Below, piece after piece: positions 16,827 through 26,447 of a DNA stretch of 64,000 nt (position 1 is its first letter; every line of letters starts with the position of its first letter). Under the pieces are notes generated by a model. It was not told the DNA's origin, did not search any database, and was given only the letters and a program-made list of their open reading frames with translations. A program made the translations under genes and the position numbers. This DNA comes from Rubrivivax sp. (GTDB lineage: Bacteria > Pseudomonadota > Gammaproteobacteria > Burkholderiales > Burkholderiaceae_C): NCBI GenBank assembly GCA_020248945.1, contig JADCGQ010000027.1:1-64000 (forward strand), read 5' to 3'.

Positions 16827-17753
16827 ATGAGCGACATGAGCCCCATCCCCGGCTTCGAAGGCTTCGAGCCGCTCGACTTGCCCGTCCAGGGCCGGCGCCT
16901 GCGCGGCCGCACCGGCGGACGTGCCGGTGCGCCGCCGCTGCTGCTGCTTCACGGCTTCCCGCAGACGCACGTGCTCTGGCACCGCGTGGTGCCGATGCTG
17001 GCGCCGCACTTCCGCCTCGTGCTGCCCGACCTGCGCGGCTACGGCGACAGCGAGCCCGCACCCGACGAGCCGCAGCACACGCAGATGGGCAAGCGCGCGC
17101 TGGCCGCCGACGTGCTGGCGCTGATGCGGCAGCTGGGCCACGAGCGCTTTGCCGTCGCGGGCCACGACCGCGGCGGCCGTGTTGCGCACCGCCTGGCGCT
17201 GGATGCACCCGAGGCGGTAACGAAGCTCGCGGTGCTCGACATCGCGCCCACGCTCGACATGATCGAAGGCGCCGACTGGCGCTTCGGCCGCGCCTACTAC
17301 CACTGGTTCTTCCTGGCGCAGCCGGCGCCTGAGCCCGAGCGCATGATCGCCGCCGACACCGTGCGCTACCTGCACCGCAAGCTCGGCGGCTGGGGCGCGG
17401 CTTCGCCTTCCGGACACTTGTCCCACCTGCACCCCGCGGCGCTGGCCGAATACGAACGCGCCATCCAGCGGCCCGAGGTCGTGCACGCCATGTGCGAGGA
17501 CTACCGCGCCGCGCTCACCTGCGACCTGGAGCTCGACCGCGCCAGCCGCGCTGCCGGCGACAAGCTGGCCTGCGATCTGCTGGTGCTGTGGGGCGGCCGC
17601 GGGATCGTGCAGGCCCTGTTCGACCCCATGGCGCTGTGGCGCGCCGCCAGCAGCGGCCGCGTCCAGGGCGAAGCGCTCGATTGCGGCCACTACCTGCCCG
17701 AAGAGCAGCCCGAGGCCACGGCGGCGCAGCTTGGCGCCTTCTTTGCGCGGTGA
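16827..17753 (+). CDS. Alpha/beta hydrolase, fluoroacetate/haloacetate-dehalogenase-like
   Basis: 308-residue alpha/beta hydrolase matching fluoroacetate dehalogenase by eye. Nucleophile D114 with R115 and R118 lies in GHDRGGR; acid D138 in LDIAPTL; H159-W160 in YYHWFFLAQ; W in KLGGWGAAS; Y226 in MCEDYRAA; catalytic H288 in CGHYLPEE. In the characterised enzymes those residues hold the carboxylate and the halide. Other landmarks are LLLLHGFPQTHVLWHRV and LPDLRGYGDS. The enzyme would hydrolyse haloacetates to glycolate, but some close relatives are epoxide or ester hydrolases. It starts 26 bp after the porin gene, possibly in one operon. A second in-frame ATG is at 16836. Confidence 0.8.
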   Translation: MSDMSPIPGFEGFEPLDLPVQGRRLRGRTGGRAGAPPLLLLHGFPQTHVLWHRVVPMLAPHFRLVLPDLRGYGDSEPAPDEPQHTQMGKRALAADVLALMRQLGHERFAVAGHDRGGRVAHRLALDAPEAVTKLAVLDIAPTLDMIEGADWRFGRAYYHWFFLAQPAPEPERMIAADTVRYLHRKLGGWGAASPSGHLSHLHPAALAEYERAIQRPEVVHAMCEDYRAALTCDLELDRASRAAGDKLACDLLVLWGGRGIVQALFDPMALWRAASSGRVQGEALDCGHYLPEEQPEATAAQLGAFFAR

Positions 17754-17789
17754 GCGAGCGGGGGGAACCGGTCTCGCAGGGCGAACGGT

Positions 17790-18140
17790 GGTGTGGGTGC
17801 TGGGCGAACCCCTTGCTCGCGGTGAGCAAACCTCGCTGTTCGCCGTGAGCAAGCCCTTCCGTTCGCTGCGAGCGAACCCCGCCCTTCGTTGGGAGCGAAC
17901 CCCTCCGTTCGCTGCAAGTGAACCCCTCCGTTCGCGCTGAGCAAACCCTCCGTTCGCCCTGAGCCTGTCGAAGGGCTCGTGAAGTGCGCAGGCTGTAGGG
18001 CTGAGCTTGTCGAAGCCCCCGGGGAGCCCTTCGACAAGCTCAGGGCGAACGGAGGGTTGTGATGCGAGCCCTTCGACAGGCTCAGGGCGAGCGGTGGTGT
18101 GTGGCGCGAGCCCTTCGACAGGCTCAGGGCGAGCGGGTGC
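17790..18140 (+). repeat. REP-like palindromic repeat cluster
   Basis: Two element types occupy most of the 428-bp gap between the hydrolase and the restriction gene. First, 17790-17965 holds about five degenerate units of roughly 23-27 bp with a TTCGCT-nnn-AGCGAA hairpin core followed by CCCCT. Second, at least five copies of CCCTTCGACARGCTCAGGGCGARCGG are present. They lie in reverse orientation at 17950-17978 and 18001-18016, and forward at 18024-18052, 18066-18094 and 18108-18136. The arms CTGAGCTTGTCGAAG (18001-18015) and CTTCGACAAGCTCAG (18030-18044) form a perfect 15-bp stem. No open gene is visible here. Confidence 0.85.
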
Positions 18141-18181
18141 TGCAGTCCAGAGCGGGCGGTGGCTTCCCGGCCACGGGTGGA

Positions 18182-21100
18182 TCAGGCCGCCACCGCCGGC
18201 AGCAAACCCAGCAGGGCCAGCACCTCTTCTTTTGTGCGGTAGCGGCCAAAGCGCGCCTCGTCTTGCGCGCGCACGATGGGGAAGGTGTCGAGCACGTACG
18301 CCGCGTCGTCGGCGCCCAGGCCGTAGAGCCAGAAGAACAGCGCGTCCAGCGCGGCCAGGCGGCGGCGGCGGTCTTCGTCGTCCCAGCGGATGGGCGGCAG
18401 CACCTGGCCTTGCGCGTCGACATAGCCGAGGTCTCGCGCAAACGGCGCCAGGTCGTGCGCGGTGTAGCTCAGGGCCAGCACCTGCGGCAGCACGAAGTCG
18501 GCGATGGTGGGCGCGGGCTGGTGGCCGTTCATCAGGCCGGCCTCGCGAACTTGCTGGGTGAAGGCGGCGGGCAGCGGGTCGTCGAAGCGGGCGGGGGGGA
18601 TGACGGGGAGTTGTTCGAGGATGAACCAGCTGAAGTTTTGCCCCTGCACCTTTTGGCGGGCCAGCCAGTCGAATGCGAATGAATTGAGAACCGCGAGAAG
18701 CAACGCGGTTGTGCGAGGCCCGTGTTCAGGAGGTGGCAGCAGCACCGACATGCTGTGGCCAACGCCGCTTTCCGGCAGCACGGCAGCAATCATCGTGCGC
18801 ATGTTGGTCGGCGACGTGACCGACTTGAATGCGAGCATCCAAGGCCGCGCGCCAAACCGTTGCGCGACCGCCCTTTCGACCCAGTATTGCGGTCCAGCTG
18901 AGCGTTGAGGATCGTGTTTCTCGCGGCTGCTCAAGGCTTCCGGCTGAGCCGCCCGTTTCAGATTGGCCAAATTCACAGCCACATCGGCGGCACGGTGGTC
19001 ATAAGCCTGAACCATCTTGCCCTCATACAGCGGCACGACGGCCTCTGTCGAGAGCTCGGAGGCCTTTCGAAACCAGGACGAATCGTTGGTCATGTCAAAC
19101 ATCCTGGCGTAGGCGACGGGCCATGTGCTTCGCCGACCACTCTGAAGGTGGTGAACCAGCACGGGATGCTTGGCAAAGACTCTCTTGGTCAACTCAAAGT
19201 CGCGGCGCGATCTGAAGATGGGCGCTGAACCGGTGTTGGGGTTGAGCAGATTGAAGTCAGCCGCGGTGAGCTGCAGCAACCGGCTCGCATCGCCCAACTC
19301 CGCCACGGTGTGCAGAAAAAACGCCGCTCGCGTGCCCGCAAACCTCCGCGCCTCGCCGCCGAACACCAGCGTGCAGAACTTGAAGCTGGCGTGCACGTCC
19401 GGAAAGAACACCTTCTTGTTTTCGAAGTCGAACAGCGCGCCCAGCCGCTGGGTCGTCGCGATGCTGCGGAAAAACGCCGACGCGCCCTTGTCGGCAGCGA
19501 TACCGCTGGGTGTTAGCAGCGCCACAACGCCCTGCGGCTTGGCCAAGGTCAGCGCTCGCTCGACGAACAAGCTGTAGAGGTTGACGTCGCCAGTCGACAA
19601 CAGCGGAAACTCGCCGCCGTCGGCGACCACGCGGCGCTGTGCATCGGCCCTTTCAACCTGTCGGGTGAACTCTTGATGCAGTACGGGTTGCTTGGTCGCC
19701 AAGCCCTTGATCAGCGCTTTGCGTTCGGAAGCCTTCTGCGCGTGGGCGATTTCGGGAATCCGATCAGAGAACCACTGAACTTCTTCGACGCGCATCACGT
19801 CCCACGGCGGATTGCCGATCACCGCGTCGAAGCCCGGCTCGGCCGTGGCAAACGCCGTCGGAAACGCCGTCCACCAGTGGAAGAAGCGCTCCTCAGCCGC
19901 CAGCGAGCGCACGCGCTGCAGCAGCGCCCGCGCGGCCTCGGGGCCCGTGCCCGCGCCGTCCAGCGTGCCGGCGGCCAATGTCGCCACGAGGTTGCGCGTG
20001 GGCTCCAGCAAGGTGTCCAGAGCCGCGCGCGTGGGTTCGTCGCACAGCTTCGTGAGCTTGGCCGCCTTGTCCACCGGCCAGCCCGGCACCAGCCAGCGCA
20101 TGGCGCGCCAGAAGTCCAGCAGCGCGTGCACCGGCGCCACCTGGGCATCGGCCTCTTCGGCCAGCCGCTGGCTCAGCCGCGCCTCGGCGATGTCGACATC
20201 GGTGAAGTCGGCCACCTGCTGCAGGTTCTTGGCCGCGAGCTCCAGCCGTTGCAGCTCGGCCTGCTGGAACAGCATGCCCAGCGCCTGCAGGCCCTGCTGC
20301 ACCGTGGCCAGGCGCTCGCCGTGCAGGCTGTCGCCGTGCTTGAGGTGGTGGTCCAGAAAGCTCAGCGGCGCGCCCACCGTGAATGTGTGCAGCCACAGCG
20401 CCGTCTTGGCCAGCTCCACCGCCATGGCGTTCTTGTCGACGCCGAAGACGCACTTCTTCAGCACCATGCGGCGCACGATGTGGCGGTCGTCGAGCTGCGC
20501 GTCGGCCACCGCCCAGCCGTGCTCGCGGGCTTGTTTCTTGATCGCGCCGCGCACGGCCGCCAGCCGCACCAGCAGCGGGCTCTCCCAGGGCCGGCCGCGC
20601 TCGGCCAGGTGGGCGGCCCAGGGCATGTCGGCCACGCGCAGCTGCGCTGCGGTGGCGGCTTCCAGCACGCGGTCGGCGATGAAGTCCACCAGCGCCACCA
20701 GGAAGTGGCCGCTGCCCATGGCGGGATCGCAGATCTTGAGTTCGAGGATGCGGCTGGCCGGGTCGGCCGAGTCCAGGCGCTCCCACTCGGCAGGGTTGAG
20801 CGAGCCCTTTTTCTTCCAGCTGTCGAGCAGCTTGTCGAAGGCGGCCACGCGCTCGCTGGCCAGCAGGCCCACGCTTTCGCGCAGGATGAGCTGCACCAGG
20901 TCGTCGTGCGAGTAGTAGCTGCCCGAGACCTTGCGCGCAAAGCTGGCGGGCACGGCGGTGACGCGGTCGATCTCGGGGCTGTAGTGCAGGTCGGCCGGGG
21001 CCACCTCGTGCTGCAGCTGGTATTCGAGCAGCCGCTCGTAGATGCTGCCCAGGTGGCTGACGCTGAGGTCGCGGTAGTTGATCCAGCCGCGCAGAAGGTC

Positions 21101-22354
21101 TTCAGTGCGGCGGCTGAGCGCGTCGATGATGGGCGCCAGCACGGCGTCGGGCACGCGCGTGCGCTCCAGCAGCAGGCTGCGGCCACGGTTGAACAGGCCG
21201 CCGTTGTAGGCGGGCATGCCGATGGTGTCGTCGCCAACGTCGATCAGCTCGAAGCAGCCCTTCAACGACAGCCACAAGCGGTTCTGCGTGGCGGACCAGC
21301 GCTGGCCTGCTTCGACCTTCTCGCGCACCTCTTCACGCAGCGCTCGCACGCTGTAGGCCCGGTATCGCTCATCCCCCACCGGCAGCAGCCGCCGGTCTTC
21401 GGCGTAGAACAGGAACAGCAGCCGGTACAGCAAGATGAGCGTGGCCTCGCGCACCTCTTCCAGGTACTCGCGGGTGTAGCGGTGGCGCGTGCCGCTGCCG
21501 TAGCCCACGGGTTCCTTTACCGCCTGCAGATCGCCCCGCGCCAGCGCCTGCGCCAGCGTGGGAAAGATCTCGTCAAAGACGCGCCGGCCCAGATCGGCCG
21601 ACACCTTTTCTTCATACGCCCGGGCCTCGGCGCGGGCGTAGGCATGGAAGCTGCGCGCCGCGCTGTCCCAGGTCTGCGTGAGAAAGGCCGCGCGGTTGAA
21701 GAGCAGAAAGAACAGCTTCAGCCCGTGCGCGGGCTCGGGCATGTCGATGTCGGGCTGGACGCCGGGCACGCCCAGCAGTGCGGCGAGGTCGAGTTCGAGA
21801 AACTCCTCGGCGCGCGAGCGGGCGTCTTGCCAGTACAGGCGCCAGACGCCGCCGTTGGTGAGCACGCCCCATTTGACCGAGCGGTCGCTGGCCACGTCGG
21901 CACGCGAGAGGTAGCGCAGCATCTGCGAGCTGGGCGCGCCGGGGTCGAGCGGTTCGTCGCTGGCGCCGCGGTCGAGCGGGCGCAGCCAGCGCTTGGCTTC
22001 GAGCAGCGCCAGGCCGTGGCGGTAACGGCGGTCGTCGTGTCTTTCGTCGAGGGCGCGCTGCTTGGCCGCAGCGTCGGCAAACAGCAGGATGTCGGGCACG
22101 TCTTCGCGCCGCTTGCCGCTGAGGTTGACCTGCGGCAGGTAGTCGTCGGCCCAGCCGAGCTCCATCAACACGCGCTCGATGACGAGCTGCTCGGTCTGCG
22201 CCTCGTTCATCACGGTGTCGGCCGCCAGGCCGGCGAACACGGCGCGCAGGCGGGCCTCGAAGGCGGTGGCTGCGGCATCCGACAAGGCCTGGTAGGGCGG
22301 CGTCTCGCGGATGCCGTGGCGCAGGAAGTCCTGGGTGAAGAGTTGGCCTTGCAT
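18182..22354 (-). CDS. Eco57I-type (type IIG-like) restriction-modification protein
   Basis: 1390-residue single-chain protein with nuclease-like and adenine-methyltransferase features. Near the N-terminus is a PD-(D/E)xK signature: D88 in DVPDILLF and E119-x-K121 in LLEAKRW. The methyltransferase has motif I CDPAMGSGHFL (about residues 541-551) and motif IV NPPWDVM (about 848-854), typical of N6-adenine enzymes. The C-terminal third probably contains the target-recognition region. No separate specificity, methylase or nuclease gene adjoins, as expected for type IIG. ATG 22354 (MQGQLFTQDF) is preferred over upstream in-frame codons. Base composition drops in the C-terminal half: I count 30 G/C in 60 bases at 19141-19200. 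Together with the repeat cluster at its 3' end, this suggests horizontal acquisition. Confidence 0.85.
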   Translation of the reverse strand: MQGQLFTQDFLRHGIRETPPYQALSDAAATAFEARLRAVFAGLAADTVMNEAQTEQLVIERVLMELGWADDYLPQVNLSGKRREDVPDILLFADAAAKQRALDERHDDRRYRHGLALLEAKRWLRPLDRGASDEPLDPGAPSSQMLRYLSRADVASDRSVKWGVLTNGGVWRLYWQDARSRAEEFLELDLAALLGVPGVQPDIDMPEPAHGLKLFFLLFNRAAFLTQTWDSAARSFHAYARAEARAYEEKVSADLGRRVFDEIFPTLAQALARGDLQAVKEPVGYGSGTRHRYTREYLEEVREATLILLYRLLFLFYAEDRRLLPVGDERYRAYSVRALREEVREKVEAGQRWSATQNRLWLSLKGCFELIDVGDDTIGMPAYNGGLFNRGRSLLLERTRVPDAVLAPIIDALSRRTEDLLRGWINYRDLSVSHLGSIYERLLEYQLQHEVAPADLHYSPEIDRVTAVPASFARKVSGSYYSHDDLVQLILRESVGLLASERVAAFDKLLDSWKKKGSLNPAEWERLDSADPASRILELKICDPAMGSGHFLVALVDFIADRVLEAATAAQLRVADMPWAAHLAERGRPWESPLLVRLAAVRGAIKKQAREHGWAVADAQLDDRHIVRRMVLKKCVFGVDKNAMAVELAKTALWLHTFTVGAPLSFLDHHLKHGDSLHGERLATVQQGLQALGMLFQQAELQRLELAAKNLQQVADFTDVDIAEARLSQRLAEEADAQVAPVHALLDFWRAMRWLVPGWPVDKAAKLTKLCDEPTRAALDTLLEPTRNLVATLAAGTLDGAGTGPEAARALLQRVRSLAAEERFFHWWTAFPTAFATAEPGFDAVIGNPPWDVMRVEEVQWFSDRIPEIAHAQKASERKALIKGLATKQPVLHQEFTRQVERADAQRRVVADGGEFPLLSTGDVNLYSLFVERALTLAKPQGVVALLTPSGIAADKGASAFFRSIATTQRLGALFDFENKKVFFPDVHASFKFCTLVFGGEARRFAGTRAAFFLHTVAELGDASRLLQLTAADFNLLNPNTGSAPIFRSRRDFELTKRVFAKHPVLVHHLQSGRRSTWPVAYARMFDMTNDSSWFRKASELSTEAVVPLYEGKMVQAYDHRAADVAVNLANLKRAAQPEALSSREKHDPQRSAGPQYWVERAVAQRFGARPWMLAFKSVTSPTNMRTMIAAVLPESGVGHSMSVLLPPPEHGPRTTALLLAVLNSFAFDWLARQKVQGQNFSWFILEQLPVIPPARFDDPLPAAFTQQVREAGLMNGHQPAPTIADFVLPQVLALSYTAHDLAPFARDLGYVDAQGQVLPPIRWDDEDRRRRLAALDALFFWLYGLGADDAAYVLDTFPIVRAQDEARFGRYRTKEEVLALLGLLPAVAA

Positions 22355-22496
22355 GCAGGGGCTCGGTGGCGCGTGGCGCGGCAGTTTAAGGGGCCAACTG
22401 GCGTGCAAAGGCGGCCCAGTTCGGCCTGGTGGCCACGGCCCGGCCCACTAGCATCCAGGCGCAGCCGGCCGCTCGAGCCGCGCCGGAGACAAACCC

Positions 22497-24146
22497 ATGC
22501 ATGCCTGGCTCAACCGCCTCGACCCGCACTTCCCGGTGCGCTACTGGGCCTGGCTGCTCGCGGCCGTGCTGACGCTGGTGCTGGCGCTGCTGCAGGTGTT
22601 CACCGGCAGCGGCGGGCTGCTGGCGCTGGGTGGCCTCTTTCTCGTCGGCCTGGGCTGGCGCGACACGCGGCAGACGCGCCACTCGGTGCTGCGCAACTAC
22701 CCTGTCATCGGCCACCTGCGGTTTCTGCTGGAGTTCATCCGGCCGGAGATGCGCCAGTACTTCATCGAGTCCGACAACGAGGCGGCGCCTTTTTCGCGCC
22801 AGCAGCGCAGCCTGGTCTACCAGCGCGCCAAGGGCGACGCCGACAAGCGGCCCTTCGGCACCCAGCTCGACGTGCACGCGCTCGGCTACGAGTGGATCAA
22901 CCACTCGATCGCGCCCACCGAGGTGGCGAGCCATGACTTCCGAATCACCATCGGCGCGGCCGGCAGCTGCACCCAGCCCTACAGCGCCAGCGTCTTCAAC
23001 ATCTCTGCTATGAGCTTTGGCGCCTTGAGCGCCAACGCCATCCTCGCGCTCAACGGCGGCGCCAAGCGGGGCGGCTTCGCGCACGACACGGGCGAAGGCA
23101 GCATCAGCCAGCATCACCGCGTCAACGGCGGCGATCTCATCTGGGAGATCGGCAGCGGCTACTTCGGCTGCCGCGACGAGGCCGGCCGCTTCAGCGAAGA
23201 GCGCTTCACCGCCAACGCGCTGGACGCGCAGGTGAAGATGATCGAGCTCAAGCTGAGCCAGGGCGCCAAGCCCGGGCACGGCGGCGTGCTGCCGGGGCCG
23301 AAGGTCACCGCCGAGATCGCCGCGGCGCGCGGCGTGCCGGTGGGCGTGGACTGCGTGAGCCCTGCGAGCCACTCGGCGTTCGCCACGCCGGTGGAGATGC
23401 TGCAATTCATCGAGCGGCTGCGGCGGCTCTCAGGTGGCAAGCCGGTGGGATTCAAGTTCTGCATCGGCCACCCCTGGGAGTGGTTCGCCATCTGCAAGGC
23501 CATGCTCGAGACCGGCCTGATGCCCGACTTCATCGTCGTCGACGGCGCCGAGGGTGGCACGGGTGCGGCGCCGCTGGAGTTCATCGACCACGTCGGCGCG
23601 CCCTTGCAGGAAGGCCTGCTGCTGGTGCACAACACGCTGCTGGGCTTGAACCTGCGCTACCGCGTGCGCATCGGCGCGGCGGGCAAGGTGGTGAGCGCCT
23701 TCGACATCGCACGCTGCATGGCGCTGGGCGCCGACTGGTGCAACTCGGCGCGTGGCTTCATGTTCGCCCTCGGCTGCATCCAGGCCCAGGCCTGCCACAC
23801 CGGCGCCTGCCCCACGGGCGTGACGACGCAGGACCCGCTGCGCCAGCAGGCGCTGGTGGTGCCCACCAAGACCGAGCGCGTGTGGCGCTTCCACCAGCAC
23901 ACGCTGATGGCGCTGAAGGAGCTGGTGCAGGCCGCGGGGCTCACACACCCGGGGCAGATCACCGCCAGCCACATCGTGCGCCGTGTCTCGCAGGGCGACG
24001 TGCAGCTGTTGGCGAACCAGCTGCCCTTCCTGAAGCCCGGTGCCCTGCTGGCCGCCATCGAAGGCCGTGCCGACTGGCCGCACAACGTGTACCGCCAGTA
24101 CTGGCCGCTCGCGCAGAGCGGCAGCTTCCAGCCGGTGGCGGGCTGA
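22497..24146 (+). CDS. FMN-binding glutamate-synthase-family protein
   Basis: 549-residue stand-alone homologue of the glutamate synthase central and FMN domains (Glu_synthase, GltB2 class). It has an N-terminal membrane anchor of two helices (about residues 16-36 and 40-56), so it is probably tethered to the inner membrane. Conserved segments: SFGALSANAILALNGGAKRGG, HDTGEGSIS, GAKPGHGGVLPG, DGAEGGTGAAP and the iron-sulfur cysteines in CIQAQACHTGACPTG. The glutaminase domain of classical GltB is absent, so the amino donor and true reaction are unknown. GGAGAC precedes the ATG by a few bases. Its stop codon abuts the stop of the convergent glutathione transferase gene. Confidence 0.88.
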   Translation: MHAWLNRLDPHFPVRYWAWLLAAVLTLVLALLQVFTGSGGLLALGGLFLVGLGWRDTRQTRHSVLRNYPVIGHLRFLLEFIRPEMRQYFIESDNEAAPFSRQQRSLVYQRAKGDADKRPFGTQLDVHALGYEWINHSIAPTEVASHDFRITIGAAGSCTQPYSASVFNISAMSFGALSANAILALNGGAKRGGFAHDTGEGSISQHHRVNGGDLIWEIGSGYFGCRDEAGRFSEERFTANALDAQVKMIELKLSQGAKPGHGGVLPGPKVTAEIAAARGVPVGVDCVSPASHSAFATPVEMLQFIERLRRLSGGKPVGFKFCIGHPWEWFAICKAMLETGLMPDFIVVDGAEGGTGAAPLEFIDHVGAPLQEGLLLVHNTLLGLNLRYRVRIGAAGKVVSAFDIARCMALGADWCNSARGFMFALGCIQAQACHTGACPTGVTTQDPLRQQALVVPTKTERVWRFHQHTLMALKELVQAAGLTHPGQITASHIVRRVSQGDVQLLANQLPFLKPGALLAAIEGRADWPHNVYRQYWPLAQSGSFQPVAG

Positions 24147-24764
24147 TCAGGCCGTGGGAGGCGCCGAGTCGATGTAGCTCTGGCGCGCGGCGATCTTCTC
24201 GTGCCACTTCGCCAGGTTCGGGTGCGTGTCGCGCCAGTCGATGTGCGCGAAGCGGAAGTCGAGATAGCCCAGCGCGCAGGCCGCGGCGATGTCGGCCAGC
24301 GTGAAGTGCGTGCCGCTGCACCAGGGCTTGTCGCCCAGGCCCTGCGCCATGCTCTTGACGGCGGCGTGCACGCGGCTCATCTGGCGGTCGATCCAGGCCT
24401 GCGAGCGTTGCTCGGCACTGCGGCCCGGCCAGGTGGCCTCGAGCCGCGCCAGGATGGACGCATCGAGCAGGCCGTCGGCCAGCGCTTCCCAGGTCTTGAC
24501 CTCGATGCGCTCGCGGCCGCTGGGCGGGATCAGCTTGCCCACCGGGCTGAGCGTGTCGAGGTACTCGACGATGACGCGCGAATCGAACACCGCCTCGCCG
24601 CCGTCGAGCACGAGGCAAGGCACCTTGCCGAGCGGATTGCTCTTGAGGATGTCGTCGTTGCCCCAGACGTCTTCCAGCGCGAGCTGGGCGTCGAGTTTCT
24701 TTTCCGCCATCACGATGCGCACCTTGCGCACGTAAGGGCTGGTCAGTGATCCGATCAGTTTCAT
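24147..24764 (-). CDS. Glutathione S-transferase family protein
   Basis: 205-residue cytosolic glutathione transferase. The thioredoxin-like N-terminal domain begins MKLIGSLTSPYVRKVRIVMAEK, with the glutathione-binding segments GKVPCLVLDGG and VFDSRVIVEYLD. An all-helical C-terminal domain (about residues 85-200) contains FTLADIAAACALGYLDFR. The active-site position is Ser (SPYVRKV), as in several bacterial GSTs. The start at 24764 places the family opening at residue 1. A TAGAAT-like -10 lies about 45 nt upstream on the minus strand. The substrate is unknown. Confidence 0.9.
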   Translation of the reverse strand: MKLIGSLTSPYVRKVRIVMAEKKLDAQLALEDVWGNDDILKSNPLGKVPCLVLDGGEAVFDSRVIVEYLDTLSPVGKLIPPSGRERIEVKTWEALADGLLDASILARLEATWPGRSAEQRSQAWIDRQMSRVHAAVKSMAQGLGDKPWCSGTHFTLADIAAACALGYLDFRFAHIDWRDTHPNLAKWHEKIAARQSYIDSAPPTA

Positions 24765-24819
24765 CGTGCTGTCGCGTCCTGGCTGTGGCCGGCGCGCCTC
24801 GTCCCTGGTCGGATTCATT

Positions 24820-26139
24820 CTAGCGAGGGGGGGTCTGCGGCGTGGCGGGGGTCTGTCGCGTGAAGTCCACGACCTGCGGTCGTCCCGGCAAACACAGCTG
24901 CGCCGCCGCCGGCACCATGCGCGACAACACCTGCCCGCCGCGCAGCACGAGCAGGCGCTGCGCGCGCAGCCGGAGGGCCTCTTGCGGCGAACGCGCCTGC
25001 AGCAGCACGCCGTCGGCGCGGCAGCCCACCTCGAGGCCGTAGCCCTGCAGGCCCAGGATGCGTGCCGGGTTCGTGGTGACGGCCTCGAAGCAGCGCTGCT
25101 GCGCGGCCTGACTCGTCATTTGTGCGACATGCAGGCCCATCGAGGCCACCTCCAGCATGTCGGCCGAGCCGAGGGCGTACCAGGGGTCCATCACGCAGTC
25201 GTGGCCGAAGGCGACGGTGACGCCGGCGTCCATCAGCTCGGGCACGCGCGTCATGCCGCGGCGCTTGGGGTAGCTGTCGTAGCGGCCTTGCAGCGTGATG
25301 TTGATCAGCGGGTTGGCGATGGCGTTCAAGCCGCTGTCGGCGATCAGCGCCACCAGCTTGGCGGCGTAGGCGTTGTCCATCGAGTGCATCGATGTGAGAT
25401 GCGAGCCCGTGGCGCGGCCCTGCAGGCCCAGGCGCTGGGTGTGCAAGGCCAGCGTCTCGACGTGCCGCGAGGCCGGGTCGTCGGTTTCGTCGCAGTGCAG
25501 GTCGAGCATCAGGCCGCGCTCGGCGGCCAGCTCCGCCAGGCGCCGCACGCTCTCGGCACCCTCGGCGGCGCTGCGTTCGTGGTGCGGGATGCCGCCGATC
25601 ACATCGACGCCGAGATCGAGCGCGCGCTTCAGCTGCGCCTCGGCACCCGCGCTGCGCAAGAGGCCATCCTGCGGAAACGCCACCAGCTGCAGCGTGAGGT
25701 AGGACGCGACGCGGCGCTTCACCTCGAGCAGCGCACGCACCGCGAGCAACCGCTCGTCGCACACGTCCACGTGCGTTCGGATGGCCAGCAGCCCGCGCGC
25801 CACCGCCCAGTCGCAGTAGGCCAGTGCGCGCTCGGCCACGGCCTCTTCGGTGAGCAGCGGCTTGAGTTCGCCCCAGAGCCGGATGCCCTCGAGCAGCGTG
25901 CCGCTGTCGTTGGTGCGCGGCAGGCCGTGGCTGAGCGTGGAGTCGAGGTGGAAGTGGGCGTCGACAAAGGGCGGGCTGAAGAGCCAGCCGTCGGCGTCGA
26001 GCACCTCGGCGCCTTCGGGCGCCGGCAGCGCCGGGCCGATGGCGGCGAAGTAGCCGTCGCGGGCCAGCAGGTCGATACCGCAGCGGCCATCGGGCAGCGT
26101 GGCGTGGCGGATCAGCAGGTCGCGGGGCGTCTTCAGCAT
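24820..26139 (-). CDS. codA: Cytosine deaminase / CodA-like amidohydrolase
   Basis: 439-residue metal-dependent amidohydrolase closely following E. coli CodA in its landmarks. Metal ligands are in VDAHFHLD; then [17 protein letters not shown], whose residues correspond to the catalytic Glu-His region; [35 protein letters not shown]; and [18 protein letters not shown] with the metal-binding Asp. It would deaminate cytosine to uracil or act on related heterocycles such as isoguanine; the family is promiscuous. No cytosine permease gene adjoins. On the same strand the glutathione transferase follows after 55 bp. Confidence 0.87.
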   Translation of the reverse strand: MLKTPRDLLIRHATLPDGRCGIDLLARDGYFAAIGPALPAPEGAEVLDADGWLFSPPFVDAHFHLDSTLSHGLPRTNDSGTLLEGIRLWGELKPLLTEEAVAERALAYCDWAVARGLLAIRTHVDVCDERLLAVRALLEVKRRVASYLTLQLVAFPQDGLLRSAGAEAQLKRALDLGVDVIGGIPHHERSAAEGAESVRRLAELAAERGLMLDLHCDETDDPASRHVETLALHTQRLGLQGRATGSHLTSMHSMDNAYAAKLVALIADSGLNAIANPLINITLQGRYDSYPKRRGMTRVPELMDAGVTVAFGHDCVMDPWYALGSADMLEVASMGLHVAQMTSQAAQQRCFEAVTTNPARILGLQGYGLEVGCRADGVLLQARSPQEALRLRAQRLLVLRGGQVLSRMVPAAAQLCLPGRPQVVDFTRQTPATPQTPPR

Positions 26140-26447
26140 CGGGGGCTCCGGGGCAGCGTGGAGGCAGCATACGGTGCCGGCTGCCGGGCCACGACCGCGC
26201 GGCTTGCGGGCAGTTCGTCACACGGTTTCCGCGCCGCACCTGGGGCCGCCCGGCGTGCCTTGCCACACCCCCTGAACAGGTGCACACTGGGTCCAGACTC
26301 ATTGCTCCTGCTGCCCCCGCGATCGCAAGGCCTGGCCCCCACCGGTCGCCCCCCAAAACTCCTTCCCACGTCGTTCCCGTGGCCGGCTCCTCTCCAGGAC
26401 CAGCCGGCATTCCTGTCCCTTCGGCATTTTGCGCAAAGGAGGTTCTG
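26140..26447. other. 308-bp gap between codA and hpf
   Basis: Divergent intergenic region. An open frame reads into hpf from 26280, but it is Pro/Ala-rich, lacks a ribosome-binding site and is unlike the hpf family, so I treat it as untranslated leader. The perfect AAGGAGG at about 26436-26442 belongs to hpf. I see no convincing sigma-70 or sigma-54 promoter. Confidence 0.5.

Noticed and set aside
17790..18140. Possible CRISPR or attachment site
   Set aside because: Element spacing and orientation are irregular and there is no integrase or tRNA; the pattern fits REP-like repeats.
19673..22936. 1087-codon plus-strand frame across the restriction gene
   Set aside because: Low-complexity Gln/Arg/His-rich product with no motif; the minus strand carries intact methylase and nuclease motifs.
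26280..26447. 56-codon N-terminal extension of hpf
   Set aside because: No ribosome-binding site and unlike HPF; a perfect AAGGAGG precedes the ATG at 26448.
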